From contig JABAKD010000025.1 of NCBI GenBank assembly GCA_012845835.1, forward strand, positions 29,209,761 through 29,273,760: a DNA stretch of 64,000 nt. Reading direction: 5' to 3'. A program made the translations under genes and the position numbers. The notes under the pieces were generated by a model. It worked only from the letters and a program-made list of their open reading frames with translations, had not been told where the DNA came from and ran no database searches. Shown in pieces: positions 34,516 to 46,320 of this stretch (the stretch's first letter is position 1; the number at the start of each line of letters is the position of its first letter). The DNA comes from Undaria pinnatifida. Lineage: Eukaryota > Sar > Phaeophyceae > Laminariales > Alariaceae.

Positions 34516-34748
34516 AGTGTAAAGCAGAAATACTTCCTGCATGCGAAACGCGGGACGGAGATACGGTTAGAAAATATGGCACATAAAACTCTGAGACGGA
34601 GACGGGTAAGGCCAAGACGTGTATATCTCGCGTCGATATTTCCGAGACAGATGCGGTCAATGTTTTGGTCTCGCGACGGGTTCCCATGATGGGGGATAGG
34701 GCGCCGCGCTTGCCAATATTTTTTATTGGCCGCCAAAACATGCGTTTA

Positions 34749-35345
34749 GAGTTTCGTTCGTGAGTTCCGCGCCGGTTAGGCGCTTTGTTCTGGGTTTCGT
34801 CACCAGCGCTTTCAGGGCAATGTTTGTCAACAAACAGGTTCGTTCACCAGTCGGGGTGTATTATGGCAGAATGTGGGGTCACATCGACTGCTGTTCCGGC
34901 CAGGAGAAGAGGTCGGCGCGCCCGTCAAAACGTTTCGTTGAGCCCATCAAAACAACCAAATGCAGTTAGAGCTTCGTTCGTGCGTTCGGCATCGTCAACG
35001 CACTTACTGCTTCTTCGTTTTTCTCTCTCTGTGGTCTCACAAAAAAAGGAGTATTCGCCGAGAACCAGATTCGTTCAGCGGTCGAGGTGTTCGTGCGGAA
35101 AGCCAGGCCACACTGCTGCTCCACCCGGGCGGGGGGGGGGGAAGTGAGGCGCGTTTGTCAAAACTTTTTTCCGCCGAAAGATGGGGTCAGAGCTTCGTCG
35201 TTCGTGGGCTCCGCGCCGGCGATGCACTTACTTGCTTCTTCTAGGTGTTGTATTATTTCTCACCAGAGTAGGATACGCGAAATACGCAGGTTCGTTCCCC
35301 GGTCGAGGTGCGTTCTTGCGGGGTGTCAGGCCACCAGTCCTTGCG
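34749..35345. repeat. 220-bp tandem repeat, about 2.7 units
   Basis: GAG-TTCGTTCGTG-GTTC-GC starts units at 34,749, 34,969 and 35,190, giving periods of 220 and 221 bp. Each unit continues with GCACTTACTTGCTTCTTC-like, GGTTCGTTC-C-GGTCGAGGTG-like and GCCA-GCCACACTGCTG-like blocks. The regular period with diverged sequence suggests an old unequal-exchange array. No frame is conserved between the units. Confidence 0.75.
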
Positions 35346-35879
35346 GTGCGCGATGCACCGCTAGGAGGGCGGTGTGGACTGTTTCGGCGGTACGGTGTGT
35401 TGCTTCTGTTGCGTAAGGGTGGAAGTACTGGATGATAACCGTACCCTCCGTGTTCGTATGTCTTCGTCTCTTCTTCGAAACTCGCGCACCGAAGCAAGAA
35501 GCAGTGGTAGGTTGTGCCAGGTTGACGTCCTGAGTGGAGGCCGAAGCGAATGAGGGCTGGTCAGCAGGGACGAATCAGACCATCCGAGTTTTGAAGTTTT
35601 TCGGTCGCCCCAGCAAGCGTCGTGCCGTTTCACAACGAACGGGAACAATAATTCGACAGTTTCAGCATGTCGGTGGGTGTTGTTAAGATACGGCCTCGAA
35701 AGCCCTGTTGTACTTATCCGAATTTGAGATCATTTGGATGAGTTTCGTATGATAAGGTTGGCGTTTTATATTCGGGAAAGTTAGGAAATAGATAAATAAG
35801 CACTACTCGTAGAATATTAACAACATAAACGATACTCCCGGCATAAGATATCCATATAGTCTACCTAGTAGCTACGTGC

Positions 35880-36990
35880 ATTTTTGTACTAATTCCAAGA
35901 TATCTGCCCTCAAGAACGTGGGTGGAGGCACGGGGGCAGTTCCAACACTGATTCCAAGTAGTTTGCCCCCCAAAACACGTGGGCGCAGTGCCACAACACA
36001 AATTATAAGTACTTTGTCCCCAAAAAACGTGGGTGGGTGCAGTTGAACACTAATCCCTAGTAATTCGTCCCCCAACATCGTGCGCAACACTAATTCCAAG
36101 TAATTTATCCCGATAAATTACGTGGGTGCAGTCATAGAACTAGTTCCCGGTAATTTAGTCCGAAGAACGTAGGTGCAGTTCTATAGCATCACTACTACTA
36201 GTTCCAAGTAATGTAGCCCCAAAACACGTGTGAGTGAGTGAAGTTCAAGACTAATTCCTAGTAATGTGCCCCCAACAACGTGGGTGCAGTTGTAGCACTG
36301 CTGTTGTAGTTCCAAGAAATTTAGCATCAAAAACGTGAGGGGGTGCAGTTCTAACACTATAATTCCAAGCCATTATTTAGTTACGAAAACATGCGTGGTG
36401 CAGTTAACATTAATTCCAAGTAACCATGTATATGGAAAAGCGTGGGCGCAGTTAATCTATTAATAATAGCACTAATAGACTATCTCTGAGGGATCGTCAG
36501 GCCGCGAGGGGAAGGGAGGAAGAATCGGGAGGACTAAGGCCACTGGCCTGGGGTGGCAATGTTGAGGAGGATTAAGGTAGACTCCCAGCTGTAACATACC
36601 AGGTATATATAGGGAAAGGGAATAGTAGATAAAAGGAGAAGATGTGGGGAAAGGAAATGGGCGAATGGTTGGCGGAAGATACCACTGCATTATGGTGCGA
36701 TCATTCGACTCCATATTAGGTGCTACTGCTGCTTTAAGGAAGGATATTCGATTTATACCGGAAAGGCATCTACGCTACATTGTCGGAGGGCAAAAATAAT
36801 AATAATAGCACTAATTCTAACTAATTTGTCACCGAAAACTTGGGTACATACAGCTCTGACTCTGACTAATTCCAACTGTATGAACTCGAGCACATTAATT
36901 AACAGTTTCACCCGAAAAAACGCGGGTGGGTGCAGTTCTGACACTAGTTTTTAGTAATTTTAACCAAAAATGTTGTCACATAGTAACGTC
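35880..36990. repeat. Degenerate minisatellite, CTAATTCCAAGTAATTTG monomer
   Basis: About ten or more degenerate monomers of 45-65 bp, each with ACTAATTCCAAGTAATTT, then GTCCCCAAAA-ACGTGGGTGCAGTT. The array breaks at about 36,460-36,790, then resumes to 36,990. Single monomers lie near 4,085, 12,565 and (reverse) 61,850, so the monomer is also dispersed. Confidence 0.75.
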
Positions 36991-37350
36991 CGAACACGGA
37001 AGGCTCGTTGTTTTTGCGAAAATGCAAGGACTTCCTACTGACTACTTGCTATTATTTTATTTTTTTTCTTTTCCTTTTTCACTTTCTTTTCTTTTCTTTT
37101 CGCTTCTTTCTTTCATTTTATTTTATTATCCAATTGAATTGAGTCTGACGTTGCGTATTGGTATGCGTAGTGATAGGTACCACGTGTAATACCGTGTTAG
37201 CCTTTTCTGGGTGGCAAGCGGTGTGGTCGGTGTTTTCAGGCGCGAGTTGTGAGACGTATGTACCAGTCAGTATGGACCTGGCACGTCGTAGGCTGACTCC
37301 CGACTTCACTGTTTTATATTCTTCCCGCGGAGGCATGAATTGCGTGAGCT

Positions 37351-37353
<3 letters not shown>

Positions 37354-37382
<29 letters not shown>
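37354..37382. repeat. (TA)n microsatellite
   Basis: This is an uninterrupted TA run. It follows the GCGTAGTGATAGGTACCACG repeat at 37,165 shared with 26,705. Confidence 0.9.
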
Positions 37383-37384
<2 letters not shown>

Positions 37385-38577
37385 TGTACCACTTTTGGTT
37401 TTGTTTGCGTTTTTTCCCCCTGAGGTATTCCTCCACTCCAGACAGAGTGACTGGAGCCTGTCCTGTGACCACGGACTTGATTATGCGAGCTAATGTGAGT
37501 ACAACAAGAACAACAACAACTGTAGAGCTTCCCCGTTCATCAGCAAACTTGCCGAACTACGGCCAAAATAGCTCGTGCTTACGCGAACACACGCTTAAGA
37601 ACATAACTTGAATTTTTAGCTGCTAACGGGTGATTAAAAAACGTCCTAATGTGACAATGTGACTGCCAGTGGAGCTGCCCACGGGAGAAAAAAACAAGGA
37701 TTTCCTACAGATATGTGTGGCTTTCGTGAAGAAGGAACAGGTTGTGTTAAGTAATTACGACCCGGTGCCAAGACCGCTAAAGTGACCTCGCCGTAACGCC
37801 GCAATGCGGTAATCCGAGATCTGATCACCAGGGCACACAGCATGGGCGATCATCCATATATGTGCGTAGCAAACCTCGCCGTTGATATTGAGAACGATTG
37901 GTATCGTGACTATTATCGTGTTGTTCGCCATCCCACAGCATGCAAAGTGTGCAGAATCATGACAAGCTGCGACACCGATCACTCACACGTAAGCAGGCAC
38001 AGAAAGACAAGAAACATCCTGTAGGGATTAATGTATCAACAAGAAAACCAAGGCATTCGTGTATTTAAACGAACAGGAATGCTTACCGTGGTAGGTCTTA
38101 TCGGGTATTCACAGTGGCCATCGCACGGAATACCGCAGCACGATCGTTGAAAAGGGGGGTAAAATACTCCTGAGAGCCCCGCAGCGCAACGTTTTTTTCA
38201 CCATTACACCACACCAATGATAGTTCAACCTACTAAGGTATATACTCCAGCGTATTTCCTAGCCGCGAGAAAACGAAACAAATTCTCACCGCGCACGAAG
38301 AACTCTTTCGTACACCCTGCCATTTGGGTGGTGGATGGATGTGGATGGTAGTTGTCCCGATTGGTACGAACCCTACAGCATGACTACCCCCCCCCCCCCC
38401 CCCCCCCAATCCTTAGCATGACGCAGCTTACGCTTCATGCATCTCGCCGAACAACCTCACGGCGTTTGGCGCAAGCAATGTCTACCTGGTCGCGGTGAAA
38501 ACCCGACGTGCTCCGTCCCGGATTTTCAGGGATGGGGGGGTCTACGCTCTTAAGAACTACCGCCATGCATTGTATGA

Positions 38578-39228
38578 TCACCCCACCCCACCTACGGTCC
38601 TGAGGACCACGGCCGTGAATGAGCCGTGAATGACATTATTACACCCCCTACCTCCATCCCCTCCCCACTGGTCCTTAAGACATCTCACATCTTCTACGGT
38701 AACGTCCGTCGAAAACGGTTCCCCAAACGTCCCAGGCCTCAGCAGGGGGATAGAAACCCCCCTTAGCACATCGGGGGCGCTGCGCGCCACCACGGTTGTC
38801 ACCCGCGGCAAAGGTTTCGGAAATTGAGAAGCGGCAGCGTAGCTCTGGCCGGCCGTAGCAGCTCGCCACGCCGCGCGGATCTCCCTGATCGGCGGGCCCC
38901 AGGCGAGGACAGCTCTCGCTAGATCGCTCGCTACAGCTAGACGGTCCATCTATTTCTTCGTTATTACTAGGCTACCACTACTGCAGCTATTACTACTACC
39001 ACCACCACTACCACCACCTCCACTACCACCAGTAATACTACCGCCAAGACCACCACTACCCCTAGCCCTAGCAGCATGGTCTAGAATAAGAATGTTCCTA
39101 GAAGAAGGGCGATTTCCAGCGCCGTCGGTAACGTCGGTACAGTCGGGTGAGGGGTCCGTCAGAAACCTAAGCCCCAGCTTACGCCGACAGAAGGCCAGCA
39201 GCTCTTCTGGGGTTCTCGGCTTTAGCAA
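38578..39228 (-). pseudogene. Interrupted unassigned ORF (one in-frame TAG)
   Basis: Two minus-strand frames, 39,228-38,950 and 38,949-38,578, are contiguous in the same phase. They are separated only by a TAG stop directly followed by ATG. The upstream part reads T-P-E-E-L-L-A-F-C-R-R-K-L-G-L-R-F-L and ends in a Gly/Ser linker made by an ACC/ACT microsatellite. The downstream part has A/R-rich helix-like sequence (residues D-R-L-A-V-A-S-D-L-A-R-A-V). The first frame has no ATG; a CAG acceptor-like site lies at its upstream edge, so it may be an internal exon. The composition is protein-like, but I recognise no family. It could be one broken gene, or two unrelated frames. Confidence 0.3.
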
Positions 39229-42200
39229 AGCTCAGCCTGCGCCAAAGCTAATAAAAAAGAACCGTCTACCATTGTTTTCAAAACCACGGTGAGGCATGTT
39301 TGGGGGGGGGGCGGGGGGGAGAGGAGTTAATGAGGGATGTATATTAGTAATTTTGGTACAGTGAAAAGGTGCGGCGGGGTTGCAAGGGTGTCGGATGAGG
39401 GCGGGGGAGGGGTGGAGGGGGGCGGGATAGGGAAGGGGGAAGGGAGGTGGAGGCGGGGGGAGGAGAAGGGGGAGGGAGAATAGGATGGACGGTGTGGGAG
39501 GGCAGGGGAGAGGGGAGGGGGGGGGGCGTATTGTAGCCATTGCCAATCGTTTAGATACTGTAGGGTTGTCTGAGGGGGGCAAGGGACGGGAGGGAGGGGC
39601 GCATTTGTTCCCGATGCTTCTTCTTCCCCGTCATACCAGGTGTGCTGCCAAGTCTGCATTTTTTATTCTTCATGTGCAATACTCTATTTACGATACAAGT
39701 ATATATTATACGCCAAGCAGCGTACGCTATCGGTGGACAAACCTCGCCCCGCTAGCTGCCGCAACGACCCGTCATTGTCGCCGCCTGTTCTCACCACCCC
39801 GATCCTGTTGTCTCACAGGTCACTAACATCTTGTGCCCTGCGCTCCGCCGCCGAACCCGCCCCCACTCCCACAGCACTGTTTGACGCGATACCGTTTGCC
39901 GCGCTCCGTCACTTCCCACCAGTCGGCAAAGAAAATCGGAAATGTTGGTTGGTGTGAGACGCTCTCCAGGCGGTGATTGGGTATTGCTCTCGCTTTGGCT
40001 CTACTTCTACTACGTGTCCCCGAGATATTCGACACAGACAGGCAGTCGTAGACCGTCACATTCGGGATTCGTTGATGAATTCACAGGCAGACGGTCAGTC
40101 AAGGGGAAATGCCCAGCGGTCAATGGTGTTAAAATGACTGTTCTATACAAGACCCTACTAGTCGCCCTGCCGGCCTATTCGAAGGGGGGGCGGCGGGCGG
40201 GTCTGGTGACTGCTATGCAGGGCCGGGAATAAGCAGCTGCCGGTTCAGGAACACTGCAAAACCACCCGATCTGCGGGCTATGCTGTTCGAGCAGCGGCCG
40301 AGGCAGATGGAGAGGGCCCGACAATATCAGTGGCGAGGTCGACTAGGCGCGCATACGAGTCTGGCCGCCAGTGTCGGATATACATCGATGGCTGATGGGT
40401 TGCCGGGCGTGTTGAAGTTGAGCGGTTCAGACAGTCGCAAGGCCTGAGCATTGATTAAGTTTGCCGTTAGGTGTTGCTCGGTGTCGCTCGCAAAGGGGAG
40501 CCTGGCAAAGATATGTTTGTACGCATTCCGGCACGTGCTACAACAGAGGCGTTTAGCAGTTTTCGACTCTGAAATGGTTTCTGAAGGAAAAGGCTCCTTA
40601 ACGCAAAATCGTCTGAAATTGGCCATTTTTTTGGCATGATTCTCGGCGCGTACCTTGGCGCCGTCGGATTATTCGTCCGGTACCAGCCTTATTTATTTTT
40701 TCTCCAAATCAGTTTTTGGGGGAGGTCTATAGCTACGAAGTTGTGGCCCTTCAGAACATTAAAAGCGAACCTCTATCGTAGCACGCATCTTCCGGAAATT
40801 CGCTGCCGTGTAGTGTGTCCATCGGAATGTAGAGTGTGGCTACCGGTCACGGTCCCCTTGGTCCGGCGTGCGCTCAACACGTGTGTGAGTGTGTGGGTGT
40901 GGGTTGGGGGGGGGGGCGCGTGCTACCATGGAGGTAGATATTTTGTTTTTGGGCTGTTTTGTTTGAATGTCGGAGTTCCTTAACCCCATAGCGTCGGAAT
41001 GGCATTAACTATTTTACAACCCGATCGGCGGCATACCTAGATGATGGCATTGTTCAACGGGTTTCAACTTGATTATTTGATATGTGTTTGTGTTTGGGCT
41101 TGGGTCAGTTGTAAACCTTCTCATGTGGGGAGTTTCGGGGGGGGGAATGGTGTACATCTACCGTAGCATGTGTGTGTTGTGGGGGGGGGGGGACGTGACG
41201 GCGGGAATTCCCCGCCGCGTTAGTCTGCCGGTCGTGTTTGGTATGTTTTTAGTGGGGGAGAGAATCTCATCCCTCAATCAATGGGATCTGGAAGTGAAGG
41301 TGTATTGGTGTTTTTTTTTTTAGTGATGGCATGGTGACAACGTCGGACGAGAAGTTTGCCGCCGACTCGGGGGTGGTGTGGCGCACCCCGTCCATGACAT
41401 GATACACAGTGGGGCCGTGTTTCTGTTTTTACGCTAACACACAGTTAGAATACATGCCACGGCGGCAGGCCGAGACGCTAGACACCCGTTCTGAGGGACA
41501 CACGGGCGACCAGATGCAGGTTGTAAGCGTACGCGTGCAGATGCGGAACGAGGTTCGCGGTTCGAGGTCGTCCTTTCGGGCCGACGGTAGTACCGTTGCC
41601 CGTATGGTGGAGTTGGTGTCATGCTTCTCTGGTCTTTCCGACCATGACCCTCTCCTCGTGCGTGTTGTAGCAAACCTTGAAGTGCGGTGGGGTACAGTCG
41701 TTCTCTTCGAGAAATTTTGCAGTTAGTGCAGAAGTCGGGTCATAATCGCAATAAGTTCACCCTGCCCTGGGTGCGCGTCTCGGGGGGGCGACCACGCTCG
41801 CAGCCCGAGGAGACACATCGGATCGAGTGATTCAGAGAGCATGGCAGTGGAGGCCCAACGCATACAAGGCGTATACGCTAAATATCGTAATAAAATTGAT
41901 AAGGGTGTATCACGTAAGCTAGTCGTGGCAAGCCTAGGGAAGGATTGACAACTGGGGGAATGCAAAGCCGGGGTATAAAAATACCATTAGTAGTAGTCTT
42001 AGACTACCTCGGCGTTGGAGGAGTCGAATGGTACGGTAGCGTTGCGAGGTTTGACCCCCCGAGACGATTATAGGCGGTAATAGTCGGGAACCCGGCTGGT
42101 ATCATCTTAAGGAGAGAGAGACGGTAGATGTGTGGGCGAGATGCACAGGAAGTTGCAGGAGGCTGCGATGGGGGTATCTGGCCAGGGGGAGAAATGTCTC

Positions 42201-42814
42201 TCTTCCACGACCCAGAAAAACGACAATGGCACGCAATTCGAAAGTTAAACAATACAGGATAGCTTTGCCTGCAAACGCAAGAAAACAAAGTAACTAGACA
42301 AAGTGATGTTTAATGTGTTTTACATACAGCATGAGGCAGTCTGTGTCGGGAATCTGGGTCGTGGGGGATTTTAGGCAACACCCCAGGACTAATCTCGGGC
42401 GTAGCTCGTCGCGTGTAGGCTAGCAAGGGCACGCCGAGCGCAAGAGAGCTGGAGCTCTTGCTGATAACGCGGGCAGGCATGATGTAGTCCCTGGATTGGC
42501 CGGCCAAGCCAGGCGTTTGGGTGTCTTCTTCCCCAATCCGCCGGCCCCTATTTTTTCTTTCGAGCGGGAAAAGGGAGTTTGGGTGGGGGCGATACAGATA
42601 GCCGGGATTCCATACATTTATACATATATATATGTTATTGTTTTATACTATAATAGGTATGAGTTACATCTCGGAGGAGTCGAATGGCACGGTACCATTC
42701 GGAGGCCTGGTCACCCGAAGCGACTGTATGTAGGCGGTAATAGTTAGGAACAAGGCGTCTCTCTCCCACGACCCAGAAAACGACATTGACAACGCAGCCC
42801 GAAAGATAAACAAT
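39229..42814. other. Gene-free stretch
   Basis: G-rich low-complexity DNA at 39,300-39,530 creates Pro-rich minus-strand frames. CTCCTTAAC-C-AAATCGTC phrases near 40,597 and 40,977 match the one near 10,760. A GAGTCGAATGGTACGGTA block at 42,017 recurs at 42,677, each followed by CGAGG/CCTGG...TAGGCGGTAATAGT, a diverged duplication about 660 bp apart. A 99-codon minus-strand frame (40,626-40,327) has a C-C-S-T-C-R cluster but no clear domain. Confidence 0.45.
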
Positions 42815-44544
42815 GCATAGCACTCATAACCTGGAAAGAACAAGGTGAGCTCCCCCAATGAGGCGGCCATATTGCTCTGGCACACTGCTGCTTTGCTGGG
42901 ACACACACCTACTAAGTTACTGTAGGCGGGATGCAAGCAGATGTATTGTTGCGTTTCTTCACTATCGCACCTGAAACGTAACATGTACAAGTTGGGCGGG
43001 AAAAAAAAATGGCAAAAAATAGCATGTCTGCTCTTTAGGCGGGGTACAGGCAGCTATATCGTTGCTGCAGGCGGTGGTTTTGGCATATCGATATAGTATT
43101 GGTTTGAGTTACACCCTGCACGTAGTCAAATTGCAAATGAAACGATGAAAAGTGCTCGAGGCAAACACCTATGTCAATTGTTGCAGTCCAATGAATGAAG
43201 TGATTATCGACATGGAGCCTGCTCTAAGCACGGTACTTCTGCGTATCGGCGACACGATTCCAGTCCGTGAAAACCCTGGTACCTGTAGTCCACTTGTGCG
43301 CCTCAGTGGGTGGCAGACGCCTCACTCAACTCTAACGGAGTCCTTCTTTGGTTCTGTTTCGGCGTGGTCATACTGCGGAGGAACTAAATTTCACTCCTAA
43401 AACATTTAGATCGCGACAAATGAAATCCGCGGGAAGCGGAGGTGCCCTTACATGCGGTAGTGCAGTCCATGAGAACCGTCCTGTCTTGTTCCTAATGGCC
43501 AAGAGGGTGTAATAGCTACCAGGTATATTTTGTCAATAATTTCAGACCAGGTTTGCGAGAAGTCTTGTTAAAATAATGCTGGTAGTCTACTCCGTCACCC
43601 GGACTATGTCGATCGGTACGATACGCCCCTTCGATTTAACCAGTGGAAACATAAGTGAGAAAAAATAAAGACGAAAAGGACATGAGCGGCGCGTTCAGCT
43701 CCAGGTAGGTATAAATGTAAATATGCAAAAGCTATTTTTGCCCTTCACAAAACGTCACTCAAGACGAAACACTGTACACCACCGCTGATGGGTGAATTGT
43801 TTAATTTATGCATTAGTACGTTGTCGGAAGGAGAATGGAAAATTAAACCACGCAAGAAAAAGACAATCAGCACAGCTACTAAGCGTGAAGTCCCACGCCT
43901 CGCCAACGACAAAACAGTCCCAACCCGACAAGACAATGAAGAAAAGTTACATGTCTAGGACGAGCTGTTACGGGTGGTGCATGCCACCAGCTATCATTAC
44001 GCTAGACAACTCCAACGTTGTCGAAAGTTATTTACACAATGTGTCGAGCCAATGATTGATGCCGGTATATAGTTGATCTCATTTGCCCAAAATGAAAAAC
44101 ATCCGGCGCTAACCAATAAATGGCCCTCACCCGCCAAGCAAATGCATGAAGTAAGGGTTTAAACCGAGTCGTTACGGGTGGTACATGCCAGCAGCTATTA
44201 TTATACCAGACAACCTCAACATTGTCGAGAGCTATTTGCACAATATGTCAAGTGTATGATTGCTATAGATTTGATCCCGTTTTCCCAAACCGAACGGACG
44301 GTCGCCATCCACGCACGGCGTCCAAATCCTCGCGCAGCTAGGCGTCATACAGAAAACAATTGGCCCCATGGGTGTTCAAATATGGTGTTCCGGCAAAGTT
44401 GCCGCGTCTCGCCTGGCCTGCGCTGTACACTAACTTATAGCATTGGCTAAGATTACCACCCGACCCTCCAAGCATTCCCAGGAAGAAGGAAACCCAGAAA
44501 AAGAGAGAAAACGGGCATTATTACTGTCGTGGGTGGTGAGCTTG

Positions 44545-44814
44545 TCAGCGACGACGTTGCAACACTACCAATCCAACCGTAGCGACAACCCCAACCACAG
44601 CCACCGCCCTCGCCAACCTAAGCTTGTTCGAAAAATAACTTGAAAGCAACTCAAGCAGAAGCTCTTTCCCTTCGCCTTCGACCTCCCACTCCCCCGTTGG
44701 TATCCCCGCAGGTGCTTCTTCCGACAAAGACGGCGTCGACTCGCGCGGGGACGGCCCTCCGTTATTCCTGTATATGCCGCACGGCACGGGGAAAGTCTCC
44801 TCCCTAACTGGCAT
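44545..44814 (-). pseudogene. Tail-anchor end of the segment B paralogue
   Basis: An 89-codon frame aligns without gaps of frame to residues 678-765 of the segment A protein: E-T-F-P-V-P, R-E-S-T-P-S, G-E-W-E-V-E-G-E-G, L-S-S-Y-F-S-N and the hydrophobic tail ending in RRR. The hydrophobic tail is unchanged except for conservative swaps, although surrounding DNA has diverged by about 10-15%. Upstream, the NPF-repeat region is frameshifted (44,825-45,061) and then cut by the GATGGT element. I call it a pseudogene fragment. Selection on a still-expressed short tail-anchored protein, starting at the ATG at 44,814, is a fair alternative. Confidence 0.6.
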
Positions 44815-45087
44815 CGAACATAATTCATTTAACCGGCGACGCAGTGCGAGTATTGCTTGCTGCTGTCATCTTTGCCTTTAGAGTTCGCCGGGAGAGGATT
44901 TGAAGAATTGGAAACAGTCCGTTCATCGCGAATGTTAAAGTCATCCCTCTATAGTGCGGTAATGGTTTTGCAGTTTTTGGGTTAAGCAACGTTCCTGGGA
45001 AGGTTCCTGGTAATGTTCCGATTGGGCTCCTCAAGTGAAGAACTGCCGGTATTTTGTGCAAGGTTTTGTTTTAGGACTAGAGTATAT

Positions 45088-45440
45088 AAGCTTTGTCGTC
45101 GGTTTGCGCGAACGAAGGCCTTCGAAGTCGTGTTTCGGGTGATGATGGTTATGGTGGTGGTGATGGTGATGGTGATGGTGACGGTGATGGTGATGGTGAT
45201 GGTGATGGTGATTGTGATGGTGATGGTGATGGTGATGGTGATGGTGATGGTGATGGTGATGGTGATGGTGATGGTGATGGTGATGGTGATGGTGATGGTG
45301 ATGGTGATGGTGATGGTGATGGTGATGGTGATGGTGATTGTGATGGTGATTGTGATGGTGAGATATTGACCTCCGCCTCACGTTAGGAGCGCAGAAATTC
45401 CTTAGAATCTTCTGCTGCACCCCTCCCTTGGGATGGCTCA
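45088..45440. repeat. (GATGGT)n-bearing dispersed element, copy 2
   Basis: The hexanucleotide array (about 45,144-45,360) has the same left flank (GCGCGAACGAA, GCCTTCGAAGTC, GTTTCGGGTGATGATGG) and right flank (GTGAGATATTGACCT, GCACCCCT) as 12,283-12,560. In segment A the equivalent place has no such element, so it arrived here after the A/B duplication or was lost from A. Poly-His, Met-Val and Asp-Gly frames across it are artefacts. Confidence 0.75.
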
Positions 45441-46170
45441 CTGCTGCTGGTTTCGTTTCCTCCGATGTGCGGGGGGTGGTTCGAAAACGGGTTAAACGAG
45501 GTGGCAGCGGCATGAGGTAGTGCAGCAAGACCCACCCTGAAAATGTCGACGTTTTCCTCGAACGAGTTCGTAGAAACTACGGCACATGGTGGTAGAGTGG
45601 TACAAGTATAGCGCTGCCGTCGTATTCTCCGCTGCCCTTCAAGATCTTCTACAAGGGGTCAATCAACGATGCTGCCAACGGTGCTGTCCGAGTATTGTTG
45701 GCGTCACCTCCGCCTGAGTGCTTCGAAAAACGGTGGTTGGAATCTGTAGTCGATGGCTTAGAATCGGTCTCCCGGTTGGGTGTCACCGAAGGTTTGTTCC
45801 AAGTTGATGCTGTCGTCGGTGCTTTCTTGTTGTTCTCGCAGAAGTTCTTGAAAAACGGATTATTAGTAGTAGTTTGTCCAGTCGAACGGTTCGAAATGAC
45901 CTCACTGTTACGTGTCCCGAGTGCTGCATCCTTCGTGTTTGTAGTCGCTAACGCCTTCCCGTTCTCGCTCTGGGGCCCCATGATTGCGTTCGTGAAAGTT
46001 GTATTCGTCGGCGTAGAACTTACTTCCCGGTCAGATTTCGTGTTGTCAACGTGGGGTCTCGCAGGCGGTGGGTTTAGCGACATAGACGCTGACGCTTCCA
46101 TGCTCTCAATTTCTGGATTAGCGTTCGCTCTTATGATTAGCGTGAAAGAAAGAACTCTGAGCGATTTCGG

Positions 46171-46320
46171 ACTGGGCGGTTGTTTGTTGTCGAGCTGGCC
46201 GTTACCTCCATCGCCATATACGGGTTCCTTCTCAAGCAGGGGAGATCTACCCTTCTCGAGAAGGAACCGGTACATGGAGACGGAGATAACGGCCAGCTCG
46301 ACAACAAACAACCGCCTAGT
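46171..46320. repeat. Array junction palindrome J1
   Basis: ACTGGGCGGTTGTTTGTTGT at 46,171 faces its near-exact reverse complement ending at 46,320, with centre near 46,245. The arms continue outward for about 580 bp on each side. The centre has a GAGATCTACCC-type spacer between TTCTCAAGCAGG and TTCTCGAGAAGG. Confidence 0.85.

Noticed and set aside
40327-40626. 99-codon minus-strand frame with a C-C-S-T-C-R cluster
   Set aside because: A possible zinc-binding exon, but the Cys/His spacing fits no family I can name.
41409-41726. 105-codon plus-strand frame with S-D-H-D-P-L, like the end of endonuclease/exonuclease/phosphatase domains
   Set aside because: Only this short motif fits; the preceding catalytic motifs are missing and the LINE fossil elsewhere has no match here.
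45031-45528. Long His-rich, Met-Val and Asp-Gly frames on both strands
   Set aside because: They are readings of the (GATGGT)n hexanucleotide in different frames; the same happens at 12.3 kb.
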